Positions 1-11,325 of a stretch of DNA of 64,000 nucleotides are shown piece after piece (position 1 is the first letter of the stretch; every line of letters starts with the position of its first letter). The notes below the pieces were generated by a model. The model was not told the origin of the DNA. It ran no database searches and saw only the letters and a list, made by a program, of their open reading frames with translations. Source of the stretch: Ancylobacter moscoviensis (GTDB lineage Bacteria > Pseudomonadota > Alphaproteobacteria > Rhizobiales > Xanthobacteraceae); assembly GCF_007559435.1 (NCBI RefSeq), contig NZ_VMBP01000002.1, positions 558,001 through 622,000 on the forward strand, in the 5' to 3' direction. A program made the position numbers and the translations under genes.

Positions 1-31
1 TGAAGGGCTGATCCGGGCCGTTCCTCGGCAG

Positions 32-56
32 GGCGGGGCGCGACGGTAGCCCCGCC
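32..56 (+). terminator. Possible terminator of the preceding gene
   Basis: GGCGGGGC and GCCCCGCC form an 8-bp GC-only stem with a 9-nt loop, followed by only two T residues. The window opens with TGA, which could be the stop codon of a plus-strand gene to the left. The lack of a real T-tract keeps this tentative. Confidence 0.3.
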
Positions 57-190
57 TTCGGTGCGCGGCAGGCATGAAGCCGATTGCGCCCGCGCTCGCG
101 AATGTTACATTTCACGTGAGATGTTGAACAATTCGATCCCGATCGCCGCTTTCGGTGGTCGGGGCGGCGGCTTCGGCCGAGGAATCTACA

Positions 191-1357
191 ATGGTCGACG
201 AGACCCGGATCTGGGCCGGCGAGCGGGTGACCGAAAGGTCCGCCCGCGAGGATAGGCCGCATGCGCGCGTGCGCCATCGCCACTGGCGCGGCCGGCGCGG
301 AAACGGTGGCACGCGCCCGGAGGAGGCGGCGGCCGACGGTTCCGGCCAGCAGCGTCCGCGCGGCAGCGATCCCTGCTACGCCGCGCTCGATCTCGGCACC
401 AATAATTGCCGCCTGCTGATCGCGCGGCCGACCGGCAACAGCTTTCGGGTCGTGGACGCTTTCTCGCGCATCGTGCGCCTCGGTGAGGGACTCATCTGTT
501 CGGGAAAGCTCGGCGACGCGGCGATGGACCGTGCGGTCGATGCGCTCAAGGTCTGCGCCAGCAAGATCGGCGCGCGCAACATCGCCGACAGCCGCCTGAT
601 CGCCACCGAGGCCTGCCGCTCCGCCGTGAACGGCGAGGATTTCATCCGCCGGGTGGAGCGCGAAACCGGCCTGGCGCTGGAGATCGTCGACCGTGAGACG
701 GAGGCGCGCCTGGCCGCCTCCGGCTGCACGCCGCTGGTCGATCCCTCTTCGGACGGCGCGGTGCTGTTCGACATCGGCGGCGGCTCGACGGAGGTCGTCT
801 GGCTCGACCGGGTGGAGACGCGCGACGGCGGACCGCCGGCGGCGGTGATCCGCGCCTGGGTGTCGGTGCCGCTTGGCGTCGTGACGGTGGCGGAGCGCCA
901 CGGCGGCGTGAAGGTGACGCGCGACGATTTCGAGGCCATGGTCAACGAGTTCAGCCCACATCTGGCGGGCTTCGTGAAGGCGGTGGGCCCGCATAATTGC
1001 GGCCGGCTGCACCTGCTCGGCACCTCGGGCACGGTGACGACCATCGCCGGCGTCCATCTCGACCTGCCGCGCTACGACCGTTCGCAGGTCGATGGTACAT
1101 GGCTCGGCGCCGAGCAGGTCCGAATCGTGGTCGACCGGCTGCTCGCCATGCCGTTCGCCGAACGGGCGGCCAATCCCTGCATCGGCGTGGAGCGTGCCGA
1201 TCTGGTGCTGGCCGGCTGTGCGATTCTCGAAGCGGTGCGCCGCGCTTTCCCGTGCGATCGGTTGCGGGTGGCGGACCGTGGTTTGCGTGAGGGTATCCTG
1301 GTGGAATTGATGCGTGCCGACGGTGTCTGGCGTCACAGGGCCGGAGCGCCGACGTGA
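191..1357 (+). CDS. Ppx/GppA-family phosphatase (exopolyphosphatase / pppGpp phosphatase)
   Basis: This is an ASKHA-fold phosphatase of the Ppx/GppA family, which hydrolyses inorganic polyphosphate or pppGpp in the cytoplasm. The phosphate-1 motif [17 protein letters not shown] and the phosphate-2 motif [15 protein letters not shown] are both present, and a third glycine-rich segment ([15 protein letters not shown]) follows. A basic, low-complexity extension of about 60 residues precedes the fold, as is common in Rhizobiales. ATG 191 is preferred because AGGA lies nine bases upstream; an in-frame GTG at 155 is the alternative. The last four bases overlap the start of rlmE (GTGA), so the two genes are translationally coupled. 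Which of the two substrates is used cannot be told from sequence. Confidence 0.9.
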   Translation: MVDETRIWAGERVTERSAREDRPHARVRHRHWRGRRGNGGTRPEEAAADGSGQQRPRGSDPCYAALDLGTNNCRLLIARPTGNSFRVVDAFSRIVRLGEGLICSGKLGDAAMDRAVDALKVCASKIGARNIADSRLIATEACRSAVNGEDFIRRVERETGLALEIVDRETEARLAASGCTPLVDPSSDGAVLFDIGGGSTEVVWLDRVETRDGGPPAAVIRAWVSVPLGVVTVAERHGGVKVTRDDFEAMVNEFSPHLAGFVKAVGPHNCGRLHLLGTSGTVTTIAGVHLDLPRYDRSQVDGTWLGAEQVRIVVDRLLAMPFAERAANPCIGVERADLVLAGCAILEAVRRAFPCDRLRVADRGLREGILVELMRADGVWRHRAGAPT

Positions 1358-2085
1358 TCGACAAGCCCCAGCCCCGCAAGGGGGGTGAGGCCCGGCCGCT
1401 CAAGGTCCGGCTCAAGAAAGCCCGCTCGCTCAGCTCCTCCTCGCAGAAATGGCTTCAGCGCCAGCTCAACGATCCCTATGTCGCGCGCGCCAAGCGCGAA
1501 GGCTGGCGTTCGCGCGCGGCCTTCAAGCTCATCGAGATCGACGAGAAGGCGAAGATCCTGAAGCCCGGCCTGCGGGTGGTGGACCTCGGCGCCGCGCCGG
1601 GCGGCTGGAGCCAGGTGGCCGCGCAGAAGGTGAAGGTCGAGGACGGGCGCGGCAAGATCGTCGCCATCGACCTCCTCGAGATCGACCCCATCGCGGGTGT
1701 CGATTTCGCGCAGATGGATTTCCTCAAGGACGACGCGCCGGAAAAGCTGATGGCGATGCTCGGCGGCGAGGCGGATCTCGTCATGTCCGACATGGCGGCC
1801 AACACGACCGGCCACAGGGCGACGGACCATCTGCGCATCGTCGGCCTCGTGGAACTGGCGATCGATTTCGCGCGGCAGGTACTGGCGCCGGGCGGCGCCT
1901 TCATCGCCAAGGTGTTTCAGGGCGGCACGGAGAGCACGCTGCTCGCCGATCTCAAGCGCGACTTCGCCACCGTGCGCCACATCAAGCCGCAGGCAAGCCG
2001 GGCCGATTCCGCCGAGCTCTATGTGGTGGCGACCGGCTTCCGCGGGCGGCGGCGCGAGGCTGCGCCCGAGACTGACGAGTCCTAG
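1354..2085 (+). CDS. rlmE: 23S rRNA (uridine-2'-O)-methyltransferase RlmE (FtsJ)
   Basis: The 243-residue protein is the family's usual size plus a basic N-terminal tail ([17 protein letters not shown]) that suits rRNA binding. The SAM-binding motif [15 protein letters not shown] and the segments [19 protein letters not shown] and [12 protein letters not shown] carry the K-D-K-E tetrad expected of RrmJ/FtsJ enzymes, which 2'-O-methylate U2552 in the 50S A-loop. Translation starts at GTG inside the stop codon of ppx/gppA. The stop codon overlaps by three bases the end of the convergent exporter gene, leaving no room for a separate terminator between them. Confidence 0.93.
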   Translation: MIDKPQPRKGGEARPLKVRLKKARSLSSSSQKWLQRQLNDPYVARAKREGWRSRAAFKLIEIDEKAKILKPGLRVVDLGAAPGGWSQVAAQKVKVEDGRGKIVAIDLLEIDPIAGVDFAQMDFLKDDAPEKLMAMLGGEADLVMSDMAANTTGHRATDHLRIVGLVELAIDFARQVLAPGGAFIAKVFQGGTESTLLADLKRDFATVRHIKPQASRADSAELYVVATGFRGRRREAAPETDES

Positions 2086-3551
2086 GCGGCGCTGCCCATT
2101 TCGTTCGGCGTCTCGGCCGGAGCCGCGGGCTTGGTGCGCCGCTGCGCGAGTTCTGCGCCGGCGTCGGCGGGCAGGCGCACGAAGAAGAACACCGAGCACA
2201 CCGCGATCAGCGACACGACGATGAAGGCGACGCTGAAATCGTCGAGATGCAGCGTGCCGTCGCCGCGCCAGCTGCGCATGCCGTCGAGCACCAGCGCGGC
2301 CACGGCGACGCCGGTCGAGATCGACACCTGCTGCGCCACGCTGGCGAAGCTGGTGGCGCGGCTCATCGCCTCGTTGGACACGTCGGCATAGGACAGCGCA
2401 TTGGTGCTGGTGAACTGCAGCGAGCGGAAGAAGCCGCCGAGCAGCAGCGCGCCCACGAGCACCAGATAGGGCATGTCCGGCCGGAACAGCGCGCCGATGG
2501 CGATGAAGCCGGAGGCGATCACGCAGTTCACCACCAGCACGCGGCGGAAGCCGAAGGTGCGGATGATCGGCGCCGCGGTGAATTTCATCGTCATCGCGCC
2601 GGCGGCGGAAGCGAAGGTGATCATCCCCGAGGCGAAGGGAGTCAGGCCGAATCCCAGTTGCAGCATCAGCGGCAGCAGGAAGGGCAGGGCGCCGATGCCG
2701 ATGCGGAACAGCGAGGCGCCGATGACGCCGGCGAAGAAGGTCGGGATCTTGAGCAGCTCGAGATCGAGGATCGCCCGCTCCGTATGCCGCGCATGGCGGA
2801 CATAGAAGGCCATCGCCACGGCCCCGGCCGCGATGACCGCTAGGGCGATGGAGGGCGCCACCGCGTGCTGGCCGAGCAGCGCGAAGCCGAAGACGAGGCC
2901 GGACAGCCCGATGCCCGAGAGCCCCATGCCGCGCATGTCGAACGGCGGCACGTCCTCCTCGCGTATGTCCGGAATGAAGCGCGTCGCCAGCACGACCCCG
3001 ATGAAGCCGATCGGGATGTTGATGAAGAAGATGTAGCGCCAGTCGAAATAGGTGGTGATGAAGCCGCCGAGCGGCGGGCCGAGAACCGGCCCCATCAGCG
3101 CCGGGATGGTCAGCCAGGCGAGGGCCGAGACGATCTCCTCCTTCGGCACGGTGCGCAGGATCACCAGCCGCCCGACCGGCACCATCATCGCCCCGCCCAT
3201 GCCCTGCAGGATGCGGAAGGCGACGAAGTCCGGCAGCGAATGCGCGAGCCCGCAGAGCAGGGAGCCGGCGGTGAAGATGACGATGGCGGCCCGGAACACG
3301 GTCCGCGAGCCGAATCGGTCGGCGAACCAGCCGCTTGCCGGGATGAACACGGCGAGGCTGAGCAGATAGGAGGTCAGCGCCAGCTTGAGCGAGATCGGGT
3401 CCTCCTGCAGGTCGGCGGCGATGGCCGGCAGCGAGGTCGCGATGACGGTCGAATCGAGCTGTTCCATGAACAGCGCGCAGGCGACGATAAGCGGGACGAG
3501 GCGTTCGGCGCGCACGGATCCATCCGTAGGGGCGGCAGGGGACGATTTCAC
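2082..3551 (-). CDS. MFS multidrug exporter, DHA2 (EmrB/QacA) family
   Basis: This 489-residue polytopic inner-membrane protein has the 14-helix layout of DHA2 drug:H+ antiporters. The motif-C-like [24 protein letters not shown] region sits near residues 60-75, and a [13 protein letters not shown] segment follows the fifth helix. The substrate is unknown. A GTG at 3551 fits the reading frame; the adjacent ATG is out of frame. Upstream, at 3611-3635, TGCGT..CACCT and AGGTGACGCA form an imperfect palindrome that could be an operator for a local regulator, but no regulator gene is adjacent. It is convergent with rlmE. Confidence 0.85.
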   Translation of the reverse strand: MKSSPAAPTDGSVRAERLVPLIVACALFMEQLDSTVIATSLPAIAADLQEDPISLKLALTSYLLSLAVFIPASGWFADRFGSRTVFRAAIVIFTAGSLLCGLAHSLPDFVAFRILQGMGGAMMVPVGRLVILRTVPKEEIVSALAWLTIPALMGPVLGPPLGGFITTYFDWRYIFFINIPIGFIGVVLATRFIPDIREEDVPPFDMRGMGLSGIGLSGLVFGFALLGQHAVAPSIALAVIAAGAVAMAFYVRHARHTERAILDLELLKIPTFFAGVIGASLFRIGIGALPFLLPLMLQLGFGLTPFASGMITFASAAGAMTMKFTAAPIIRTFGFRRVLVVNCVIASGFIAIGALFRPDMPYLVLVGALLLGGFFRSLQFTSTNALSYADVSNEAMSRATSFASVAQQVSISTGVAVAALVLDGMRSWRGDGTLHLDDFSVAFIVVSLIAVCSVFFFVRLPADAGAELAQRRTKPAAPAETPNEMGSAA

Positions 3552-3689
3552 ATGACGGTCGGCCTATAACGCCGATGCGCCCGACCGGGGAACCAATTCG
3601 CACGCACATATGCGTCATCACCTTCAGGTGACGCAGCGGCGCCGCGGGCGCGCAGCCGCATTGCGCGGAACACAGAGATAGATGCCTAG

Positions 3690-5318
<1,629 letters not shown>

Positions 5319-5364
5319 GGTCCCGTCCGTTGCCGCCGGCCGCCCGAGGAGGATTTCCAGCGCC

Positions 5365-5796
5365 GTGACCGTCACCGCCATCCTGCTGCCCGTCCTGGCC
5401 CAGGTCGCACTCACCTTCGTGGTGCTGATCCGGCTCGGGCTGGCGCGGCTGGCGGCGATCCGGGAAGGCGGCGTCGCGCGCGAGCGGGTCGCCATCGACG
5501 AGACGGCGTGGCCGCCGAGGGCGCGGCAGGCGGGCAACTGCTTCCGCAACCAGTTCGAGCTGCCGGTGCTGTTCTACGTGCTGGTTGCGCTCGCGCTGCT
5601 GACCCGGCAGGCGGACGGGCTGTTCGTCCTGCTCTCCTGGCTGTTCGTGCTGAGCCGCGCCGCCCACGCGCTGGTTCACGTGACGGTCAATGACGTGGCG
5701 TGGCGCTTCGCCGCCTTCGCCATCGGGGCGATCGTGCTGCTCATCATGTGGGTGATTTTCGCACTGGCGATCTTGTTCGCGCCGGCGCTGCTTTGA
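5365..5796 (+). CDS. MAPEG-family membrane protein
   Basis: The 143-residue protein has four predicted membrane helices (about residues 3-25, 66-84, 86-102 and 114-138). The loop QAGNCFRNQFELPVLFYVLV carries the N-x-E-x-P-x-L-FY signature of the MAPEG family (eicosanoid and glutathione metabolism-type membrane proteins); bacterial members are mostly uncharacterised. It starts at GTG 5365 behind a strong GAGGAGGA ribosome site. It sits between guaB and rsmB on the same strand with short gaps (46 and 10 bases), so co-transcription is likely. Confidence 0.85.
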   Translation: MTVTAILLPVLAQVALTFVVLIRLGLARLAAIREGGVARERVAIDETAWPPRARQAGNCFRNQFELPVLFYVLVALALLTRQADGLFVLLSWLFVLSRAAHALVHVTVNDVAWRFAAFAIGAIVLLIMWVIFALAILFAPALL

Positions 5797-5806
5797 CGGA
5801 GAAGAA

Positions 5807-7132
5807 ATGACGCCGGCTGCCAGGCTTTCCGCCGCCATCGAGGTTATCGGCACCCTTCTTGCCGAACGCCGTCCGGCCGCCGATGTGCTGAAGGACTGGG
5901 GGCGCAGCCATCGCTTCGCCGGTTCCGGCGATCGGGCGGCGCTGTCCTCGCTGGTCTATGACGCGCTTCGCCGCCGGGCTTCCGCCGCCTGGATCATGGG
6001 CGAGCGCGTAGGCGAGGAGAGCCCGCGCGCCCTGCTGCTCGGCACGCTGCGGCTGGCTCGTGGCCTCGACGTCGAGGCCATCGCCGCCCTGTGCGACGGT
6101 GCACGCTTCGCCCCCGAGCCGCTGAACGCGGATGAGAGGGCGCGTCTTGCCGCCGCGTCGCTCGATGACGCGCCCGCCCATGTGCGTGGCGACTATCCCG
6201 AATGGCTCGACGCGCCGCTGGCCGCGGTGTTCGGTGAGGCGCGGGCGGCGGAGGGGGCGGCGCTGGCCGAGCGCGCGCCGCTGGACCTGCGCGTCAACAC
6301 GCTGAAAGGCGGCGTCGACAAGGCCGCGCGCCAGCTCGCCCATCTCCATCCGGGGGCGGGCAACTGGTCGCCGCTGGCGCTGCGCATCGCGCTGGAGGCC
6401 GACGGCAAGGCGCCGCCGCTGACCGCCGAGCCGGCCTATCTCAAGGGGCTGGTCGAGATACAGGACGAGGGCTCGCAGATCGCCGCCATCCTCGCCGCCC
6501 CGCCGCGCGGTGGACAGGTGCTGGACCTGTGCGCGGGCGGCGGTGGCAAGACGCTCGAACTCGCCGCGCTGATGGACGGCGCCGGCCAGCTCTACGCCTA
6601 TGACGACGACCTGCGCCGCCTCGCGCCGATCCACGAGCGCGTCCAGCGTGCGGGCGCGCACAATGTTCAGGTGCGTTCGCCCAGGGGGCGCGGTCCCGGC
6701 CGCGAGGACGTGCTGGAGGATCTCAACGGCCGCATGGACCTCGTGCTGGTCGACGCCCCCTGCACCGGCACCGGCACCTGGCGCCGCAACCCGGACGCCA
6801 AATGGCGCATGCGTCCCGGCGCGCTGGTCGAGCGGGTGAAGGAGCAGGCGGAAATCCTCGACGCCGCCGTACGCTTCGTGAAGCCCGGCGGGCGTCTCGC
6901 CTATGTTACCTGCTCGCTGCTCGACGAGGAGAATGTCGGGCAGGTCCGCGCCTTCCTGGAGCGTCATCCGGGCTTCCGCGTCGTTCCCCCGGCCGAAGCC
7001 GTGCTGGCGCTCGGCGAGCGGGGCATGGCGCTGCGGGAAGCCGCGCTCGACCGGCCCGAGGGCCTCCTGCTGTCGCCGCGCCGCACCTCCACCGATGGAT
7101 TCTTCGTCAGCCTGATGGTGCGCGACGCCTGA
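5807..7132 (+). CDS. rsmB: 16S rRNA m5C methyltransferase, RsmB/NOP2-Sun family
   Basis: RsmB-type enzymes methylate C967 of 16S rRNA. Residues 1-150 hold an NusB-like helical RNA-binding region and the rest a Rossmann methyltransferase. The SAM motif is VLDLCAGGGGKTLEL. The two cysteines of the m5C mechanism are in DAPCTGTGTWRRNPD (about C319) and YVTCSLLDEEN (about C369). A GGAGAAGAA site precedes ATG. At 441 residues it matches the alphaproteobacterial RsmB length. A paralogous specificity within the NOP2/Sun family cannot be excluded. Confidence 0.88.
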   Translation: MTPAARLSAAIEVIGTLLAERRPAADVLKDWGRSHRFAGSGDRAALSSLVYDALRRRASAAWIMGERVGEESPRALLLGTLRLARGLDVEAIAALCDGARFAPEPLNADERARLAAASLDDAPAHVRGDYPEWLDAPLAAVFGEARAAEGAALAERAPLDLRVNTLKGGVDKAARQLAHLHPGAGNWSPLALRIALEADGKAPPLTAEPAYLKGLVEIQDEGSQIAAILAAPPRGGQVLDLCAGGGGKTLELAALMDGAGQLYAYDDDLRRLAPIHERVQRAGAHNVQVRSPRGRGPGREDVLEDLNGRMDLVLVDAPCTGTGTWRRNPDAKWRMRPGALVERVKEQAEILDAAVRFVKPGGRLAYVTCSLLDEENVGQVRAFLERHPGFRVVPPAEAVLALGERGMALREAALDRPEGLLLSPRRTSTDGFFVSLMVRDA

Positions 7133-7183
7133 GCCGGGTATGAACCGAACCGATCCCGCCGCCGCAAGATCATAGAGCCGCAC

Positions 7184-8767
7184 ATGACCGATACCCTTTC
7201 CGCCACCGACGCTCCCGCCCATCACGACACGATCCTCATCATCGACTTCGGCTCGCAGGTCACGCAGCTCATCGCCCGCCGCGTGCGCGAGGAGGGGGTC
7301 TATTCGGAGATCGTGCCGTTCCAGAGCGCGGCGGAAGCGGTGCGCCGGCTGAAGCCGGTGGGGATCATCTTCTCCGGCGGCCCGGCCTCGGTGAAGGACG
7401 AGAACAGCCCGCGCGCGCCGCAGGAGGCGTTCGACGCCGGCGTGCCGATCTTCGCCATCTGCTACGGGCAGCAGACGGCGGCCCTGCAGCTCGGCGGCGA
7501 GGTGGAGGGCGGCCACGCCGCCGAATTCGGCCGCGCCGAAGTGACGGTGAACAAGCCGAGCGCGCTTTACGACGGCGTGTGGGAGATCGGCGGGCGCTAT
7601 CCGGTGTGGATGAGCCACGGCGACCGCGTGACACGGCTGCCGGAGGGCTTCGAGGTGGTCGCCACCTCCGAGAATGCGCCCTTCGCCATCGCGGTGAACG
7701 AGAAGCGGCGCATCTACACCACCATGTTCCACCCCGAAGTGGTGCACACCCCGCACGGCGCCGCGCTGATCCGCAATTTCGTGCGCAGGATTTCCGGCGC
7801 GCGCGGCGACTGGGGCATGAAGGCCTATCGCGAGGAATCCATCCGCCGCATCCGCGAGCAGGTGGGCAGCGAAAAGGTCATCTGCGGCCTGTCGGGCGGC
7901 GTGGATTCCTCCGTCGCCGCCGTGCTGATCCACGAGGCGATCGGCGACCAGCTCACCTGCGTCTTCGTCGATCACGGCCTGCTGCGCCTCGGCGAGGCGG
8001 AGAAGGTAGTGACGCTCTTCCGCGACGCCTACAACATTCCGCTGGTCCATGTGGACGCTTCCGAGATGTTCCTCGGCGCGCTGGAAGGCGTCACCGACCC
8101 GGAAGTGAAGCGCAAGACCATCGGCAAGCTCTTCATCGACGTGTTCGAGGAGGAGGCGAGGAAGATCGGCGGCGCCGCCTTCCTCGCCCAGGGCACGCTC
8201 TATCCGGACGTCATCGAGAGCGTCAGCTTCACCGGCGGCCCGTCGGTGACGATCAAGAGCCACCACAATGTCGGCGGGCTGCCCGAGCGCATGAACATGA
8301 AGCTCGTCGAGCCGCTGCGCGAGCTCTTCAAGGACGAGGTGCGCGCGCTCGGCCGCGAGCTCGGCCTGCCGGAGATCTTCGTCGGTCGTCATCCCTTCCC
8401 CGGCCCCGGCCTGGCGATCCGCTGCCCCGGCGAGATCACCCGCGAGAAGCTCGACATCCTGCGCCTCGCGGACGAGATCTACCTCGAAGAAATCCGCCGC
8501 CACGGGCTCTATGACGAGATCTGGCAGGCCTTCGCGGTGATCCTCCCGGTGAAGACCGTGGGCGTGATGGGCGACTACCGCACCTATGACTACGTGGTCG
8601 GCCTGCGTGCCGTGACCTCGGTCGACGGCATGACGGCGGACTTCTACCCCTTCGACATGGCCTTCCTCGGCCGCGTCGCGACGCGCATCGTCAACGAGGT
8701 GAAGGGCGTCAACCGCGTGGTCTACGATGTGACAAGCAAGCCACCGGGGACCATCGAGTGGGAATGA
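7184..8767 (+). CDS. guaA: GMP synthase (glutamine-hydrolysing)
   Basis: GuaA aminates XMP to GMP using glutamine-derived ammonia. The N-terminal class I amidotransferase has its nucleophile in [10 protein letters not shown] (about C93) and the His/Glu pair in MFHPEVVHT. The ATP-pyrophosphatase P-loop is [12 protein letters not shown] and the dimerisation domain ends with the highly conserved [13 protein letters not shown]. The reading frame is complete although a mobile element is inserted at its 3' end: the last 12 bases, including the TGA, are the left copy of the attachment repeat, so insertion leaves the coding sequence unchanged. Confidence 0.97.
   Translation: MTDTLSATDAPAHHDTILIIDFGSQVTQLIARRVREEGVYSEIVPFQSAAEAVRRLKPVGIIFSGGPASVKDENSPRAPQEAFDAGVPIFAICYGQQTAALQLGGEVEGGHAAEFGRAEVTVNKPSALYDGVWEIGGRYPVWMSHGDRVTRLPEGFEVVATSENAPFAIAVNEKRRIYTTMFHPEVVHTPHGAALIRNFVRRISGARGDWGMKAYREESIRRIREQVGSEKVICGLSGGVDSSVAAVLIHEAIGDQLTCVFVDHGLLRLGEAEKVVTLFRDAYNIPLVHVDASEMFLGALEGVTDPEVKRKTIGKLFIDVFEEEARKIGGAAFLAQGTLYPDVIESVSFTGGPSVTIKSHHNVGGLPERMNMKLVEPLRELFKDEVRALGRELGLPEIFVGRHPFPGPGLAIRCPGEITREKLDILRLADEIYLEEIRRHGLYDEIWQAFAVILPVKTVGVMGDYRTYDYVVGLRAVTSVDGMTADFYPFDMAFLGRVATRIVNEVKGVNRVVYDVTSKPPGTIEWE
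8756..8767 (+). repeat. attL core in the guaA stop region
   Basis: GAGTGGGAATGA covers the last codons and stop of guaA. It recurs with one mismatch at 41177-41188. The location at the conserved guaA 3' end agrees with where guaA-specific integrases are known to recombine. Confidence 0.75.
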
Positions 8768-8882
8768 TTTTTGCCCATCCGAGCGTATCCAAAAATACGC
8801 CACGATGCGACATAAGTGACTGAAATATATAAGTAAATATCTCGGAATCTTTCGGCATCTATCGCTGGGTTAGCCTCCGGAA

Positions 8883-9039
8883 TGACGGTATGGCTGACGG
8901 TATGGCGCATCTTGTCTCATCCGAAAATCGCATATACCGTCAGGGCTAAGAGAGCTTCTGACGGTATAGTTTTTGACGTAATGCTCTGTAAACGCAGAGA
9001 AAATACCAATCAGAAGGGCCGTTTTTGGCCTGACGGTAT
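8883..9039. repeat. Cluster of five TGACGGTAT 9-mers (candidate integrase/Xis arm sites)
   Basis: TGACGGTAT occurs at 8883-8891, 8895-8903, 8959-8967 and 9031-9039 on the plus strand and at 8934-8942 on the minus strand, all between guaA and the integrase start. This 317-base gap holds no convincing gene and is AT-rich compared with its surroundings. The same 9-mer reappears at 41106-41114 beside the right end. The pattern fits arm-type binding sites of a tyrosine recombinase. A further copy at 9150-9158 lies inside the integrase coding sequence. Confidence 0.6.
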
Positions 9040-9084
9040 AATTGGGCGCTCTCCGGCATATTTTGACCAATCTGGAGGGTGTGG

Positions 9085-10341
9085 ATGTTGACCGACGCCG
9101 CCATTAAGGCCCTGAAACCGAAAGAGAAATTATACAAGATCGTGGACCGTGACGGTATGTATGTCGTGGTCCAGCCCTCGGGCGCGATCGTCTTCCGCCT
9201 GGACTACCGACTGAACGGCCGCCGGGAGACGTTGACGCTGGGGCGCTACGGTCCCGCTGGGCTCTCCCTGGCTCGGGCGCGTGAGAAGGTGGTCGATGCT
9301 CGACGCGCCATTTCGGAGGGCCGCTCGCCGGCGCAGGAAAAGCAGCGCGAGAAGCGTCGCCTCCAGGAGGCGAAGAGCTTTGGCCAGTTCGGTGAGCGCT
9401 GGCTTCAGGAAGCGCGAATGGCGGACAGCACGCGCGCCATGCGTCGATCAATCTTCGAGCGCGACATTCTTCCGGCGTTTCGCAACCGGCTGCTGCCGGA
9501 GATCCTGCCGGAGGATCTGCGCGGGCTGTGTGCGAAGGTGAAGGAGCGTGGAGCTCCGGCAACGGCGGTCCACGTCAGGGACATCGTGAAGCTGGTCTTC
9601 GCCTTCGCCATTCTGCATGGCGAGAAGGTCGCTAACCCGGCCGACGAAGTTGGCCCGGCGTCGATCGCGACCTTCGTGCCGAAGGACCGATCCCTGTCTC
9701 CGGCGGAGATCCGCATCATGCTCAGCCAGATCGAGCATGTGGCGACGCTGCCGACGATCCGGCTCGGGATAAAGCTGATCCTGCTGTCGATGGTACGAAA
9801 GAGCGAATTGCAGGACGCGGTTTGGGATGAAGTCGATTTCGAGAACGCCGTCTGGTCGATTCCCAAGGAGCGGATGAAGCGCTCGAAAGCGCACAACGTC
9901 TATCTGTCTCAGCAGATGCTCGACATTTTCATCGCTCTCAAGACCTGCGCCGGCAATTCCAAATACGTCCTGCCGTCGCGCTACGACGCCGACGCGCCCA
10001 TGTCGCGGGCGACGTTCAACCGGATCACGACGGCGGTGGTGGAGCGAGCCAAGAAGGAAGGGCTGCCGCTGGAGTCCTTTACGGTTCACGATCTCCGACG
10101 CACCGGCTCGACCCTGTTGAACGAGTTGGGCTTCAACAGCGACTGGATCGAGAAGTGTCTGGCGCATGAGGACGGGCGATCCTCACGGGGCATCTACAAC
10201 AAGGCGGAATACGAGCATCAGCGCCGGCATATGATGCAGGAATGGTCCAACCTGGTGGACGCCTGGGTTGCCGGCCAAAAATACACGCCGACCCTCTATC
10301 CGCCGACGATGGACCTGCTTACGCCCGAGCCGGATGTTTGA
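9085..10341 (+). CDS. Tyrosine-type site-specific integrase (P4-like, guaA-targeting)
   Basis: The 418-residue recombinase has an N-terminal DUF4102-type arm-binding domain (LTDAAIKALKPKEKLYKIVD), a SAM-like core-binding domain (about 100-185) and a C-terminal catalytic domain. Visible catalytic residues are Arg in MVRKSEL (about R238), HDLRR (about H335/R338), His in CLAHEDG (about H361) and the nucleophile Tyr in SRGIYNKAEY (about Y371). ATG 9085 is preferred: GGAGGG ends five bases upstream; a GTG at 9079 overlaps that site. Position beside guaA implies that it made the insertion. It is convergent with the next gene by 23 bases. Confidence 0.93.
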   Translation: MLTDAAIKALKPKEKLYKIVDRDGMYVVVQPSGAIVFRLDYRLNGRRETLTLGRYGPAGLSLARAREKVVDARRAISEGRSPAQEKQREKRRLQEAKSFGQFGERWLQEARMADSTRAMRRSIFERDILPAFRNRLLPEILPEDLRGLCAKVKERGAPATAVHVRDIVKLVFAFAILHGEKVANPADEVGPASIATFVPKDRSLSPAEIRIMLSQIEHVATLPTIRLGIKLILLSMVRKSELQDAVWDEVDFENAVWSIPKERMKRSKAHNVYLSQQMLDIFIALKTCAGNSKYVLPSRYDADAPMSRATFNRITTAVVERAKKEGLPLESFTVHDLRRTGSTLLNELGFNSDWIEKCLAHEDGRSSRGIYNKAEYEHQRRHMMQEWSNLVDAWVAGQKYTPTLYPPTMDLLTPEPDV

Positions 10342-10603
10342 TGGGGCGGGTCTTGCGGAGCTGGACGTCCGGAATGGGCGCACGCTTCACCGCCTTGGCG
10401 CGTGAAGCTCGGCGCCGTTCGTCCAACCAGGCTTCGACCTCGGTTAGATCCCAGACCACGCAGCGGGACGTGAGATAGAAGCGCTGGGGAAATTCGCCGC
10501 GCTGTTCCATGTCATAGATCGTGGTGTCGGCGAGAGGGACCATTTCCCGGAGTTGATGCCGCCGGATGGTGCGCTTCATGGTGGGCTCGACTTGCTGCCT
10601 CAT
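10319..10603 (-). CDS. AlpA-family HTH regulator / excisionase-like protein
   Basis: The 94-residue protein carries a MerR-like winged helix (LREMVPLADTTIYDMEQRGE) followed by FPQRFYLTSRCVVWDLTEVE, the AlpA/HTH_17 pattern, and a basic tail. AlpA of prophage CP4-57 activates the neighbouring integrase gene, and related proteins act as excisionases; its position next to the integrase suggests a similar directionality role. AAGGAA lies seven bases before the ATG at 10603; an internal ATG at 10579 is possible. Confidence 0.8.
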   Translation of the reverse strand: MRQQVEPTMKRTIRRHQLREMVPLADTTIYDMEQRGEFPQRFYLTSRCVVWDLTEVEAWLDERRRASRAKAVKRAPIPDVQLRKTRPIKHPARA

Positions 10604-10788
10604 GCCAAATTCCTTCGGTCGCCTCTCTAAGCGGATAGAAGGCGATAGATGATGCTGAATGGAAGCTCGAATATTCGGGCGTAGCAGCGCGTCGTGCTGT
10701 GGCGTGCAAATCGGACAAGCCCGAGGAGCACGGCGACAGCATCTCTTCCTGGCAGTCGTCCAGCAACCGTCCCTGAATGCGGCTCCTG

Positions 10789-11325
10789 CTATCCTGGCGT
10801 CCTACGATACCGTCCCTTCCGCCGCGATCCGATATAGCTGATGAGGTCCGCTGCTTTGAGGATGGCGATGTCCCGGCGCGCGGTTTTCAGGCTCACCGTC
10901 CAGGCCGCCACGATCTCGTTGGCGCCGCACCGGCCGTCCGCGACTCGGTCCAGGAACCAGCGTTGTCGCTCGTTGAGTTCCGCCCGATCAGGGACATTTA
11001 TAGGGTCGCGTTCAGGGACACGATCAGGGTCATTAAGTTGCGCGCCTGTTGCTGGCCTTCCGCCAGCGGCCTCGCCGGCCACATAGGCTTCCCGGGCTCT
11101 TGCGAGCGAAATGCGATCCACCGGATCTGTCAGCGGGGTTGCCGCAGGTCCTTCGATCAGGCCGAGAACGAAGGCCCTGATGACCGGCGACGAAACCACG
11201 AGACGGAGGAAATAGACCGTATCCGGCCCGTGTTGCCCTGAGAGCCAATGCTTGACGGTCCTCTCACTCGCCTCGGTCTGGCGCATGAGCTGCTTGATCG
11301 CGCGATGGCTGTCGCCATGCGCCAC
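10789..11325 (-). pseudogene. HTH-containing ICE protein, probably 5'-truncated
   Basis: The readable frame (178 codons, first usable start GTG 11325) encodes an HTH-like start (HRAIKQLMRQTEASERTVKHWLSG) and a C-terminal winged-helix-like stretch (LNERQRWFLDRVADGRCGANEIVAAW). I know no named family for it, but the layout suggests a DNA-binding ICE regulator. It lacks a plausible ribosome site, and its first codons abut the point where the oppositely oriented helicase also begins abruptly. I infer that a deletion or inversion joined two incomplete genes here. The alternative is an intact small gene starting at GTG 11325. Confidence 0.5.

Noticed and set aside
5744..8803. 1019-codon open frame antisense to rsmB and guaA
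   Set aside because: It mirrors highly conserved guaA and rsmB; the translated sequence is His/Arg/Ala-rich without motifs. High GC produces long antisense frames.
8870..9091. Short frames on both strands in the guaA-integrase gap
   Set aside because: They are built from the TGACGGTAT repeats, lack ribosome sites and fall in the attachment region.
9150..9158. Another TGACGGTAT copy inside the integrase
   Set aside because: It encodes part of DRDGMYV in the conserved domain, so a coincidence or dual use cannot be separated; not counted as an arm site.
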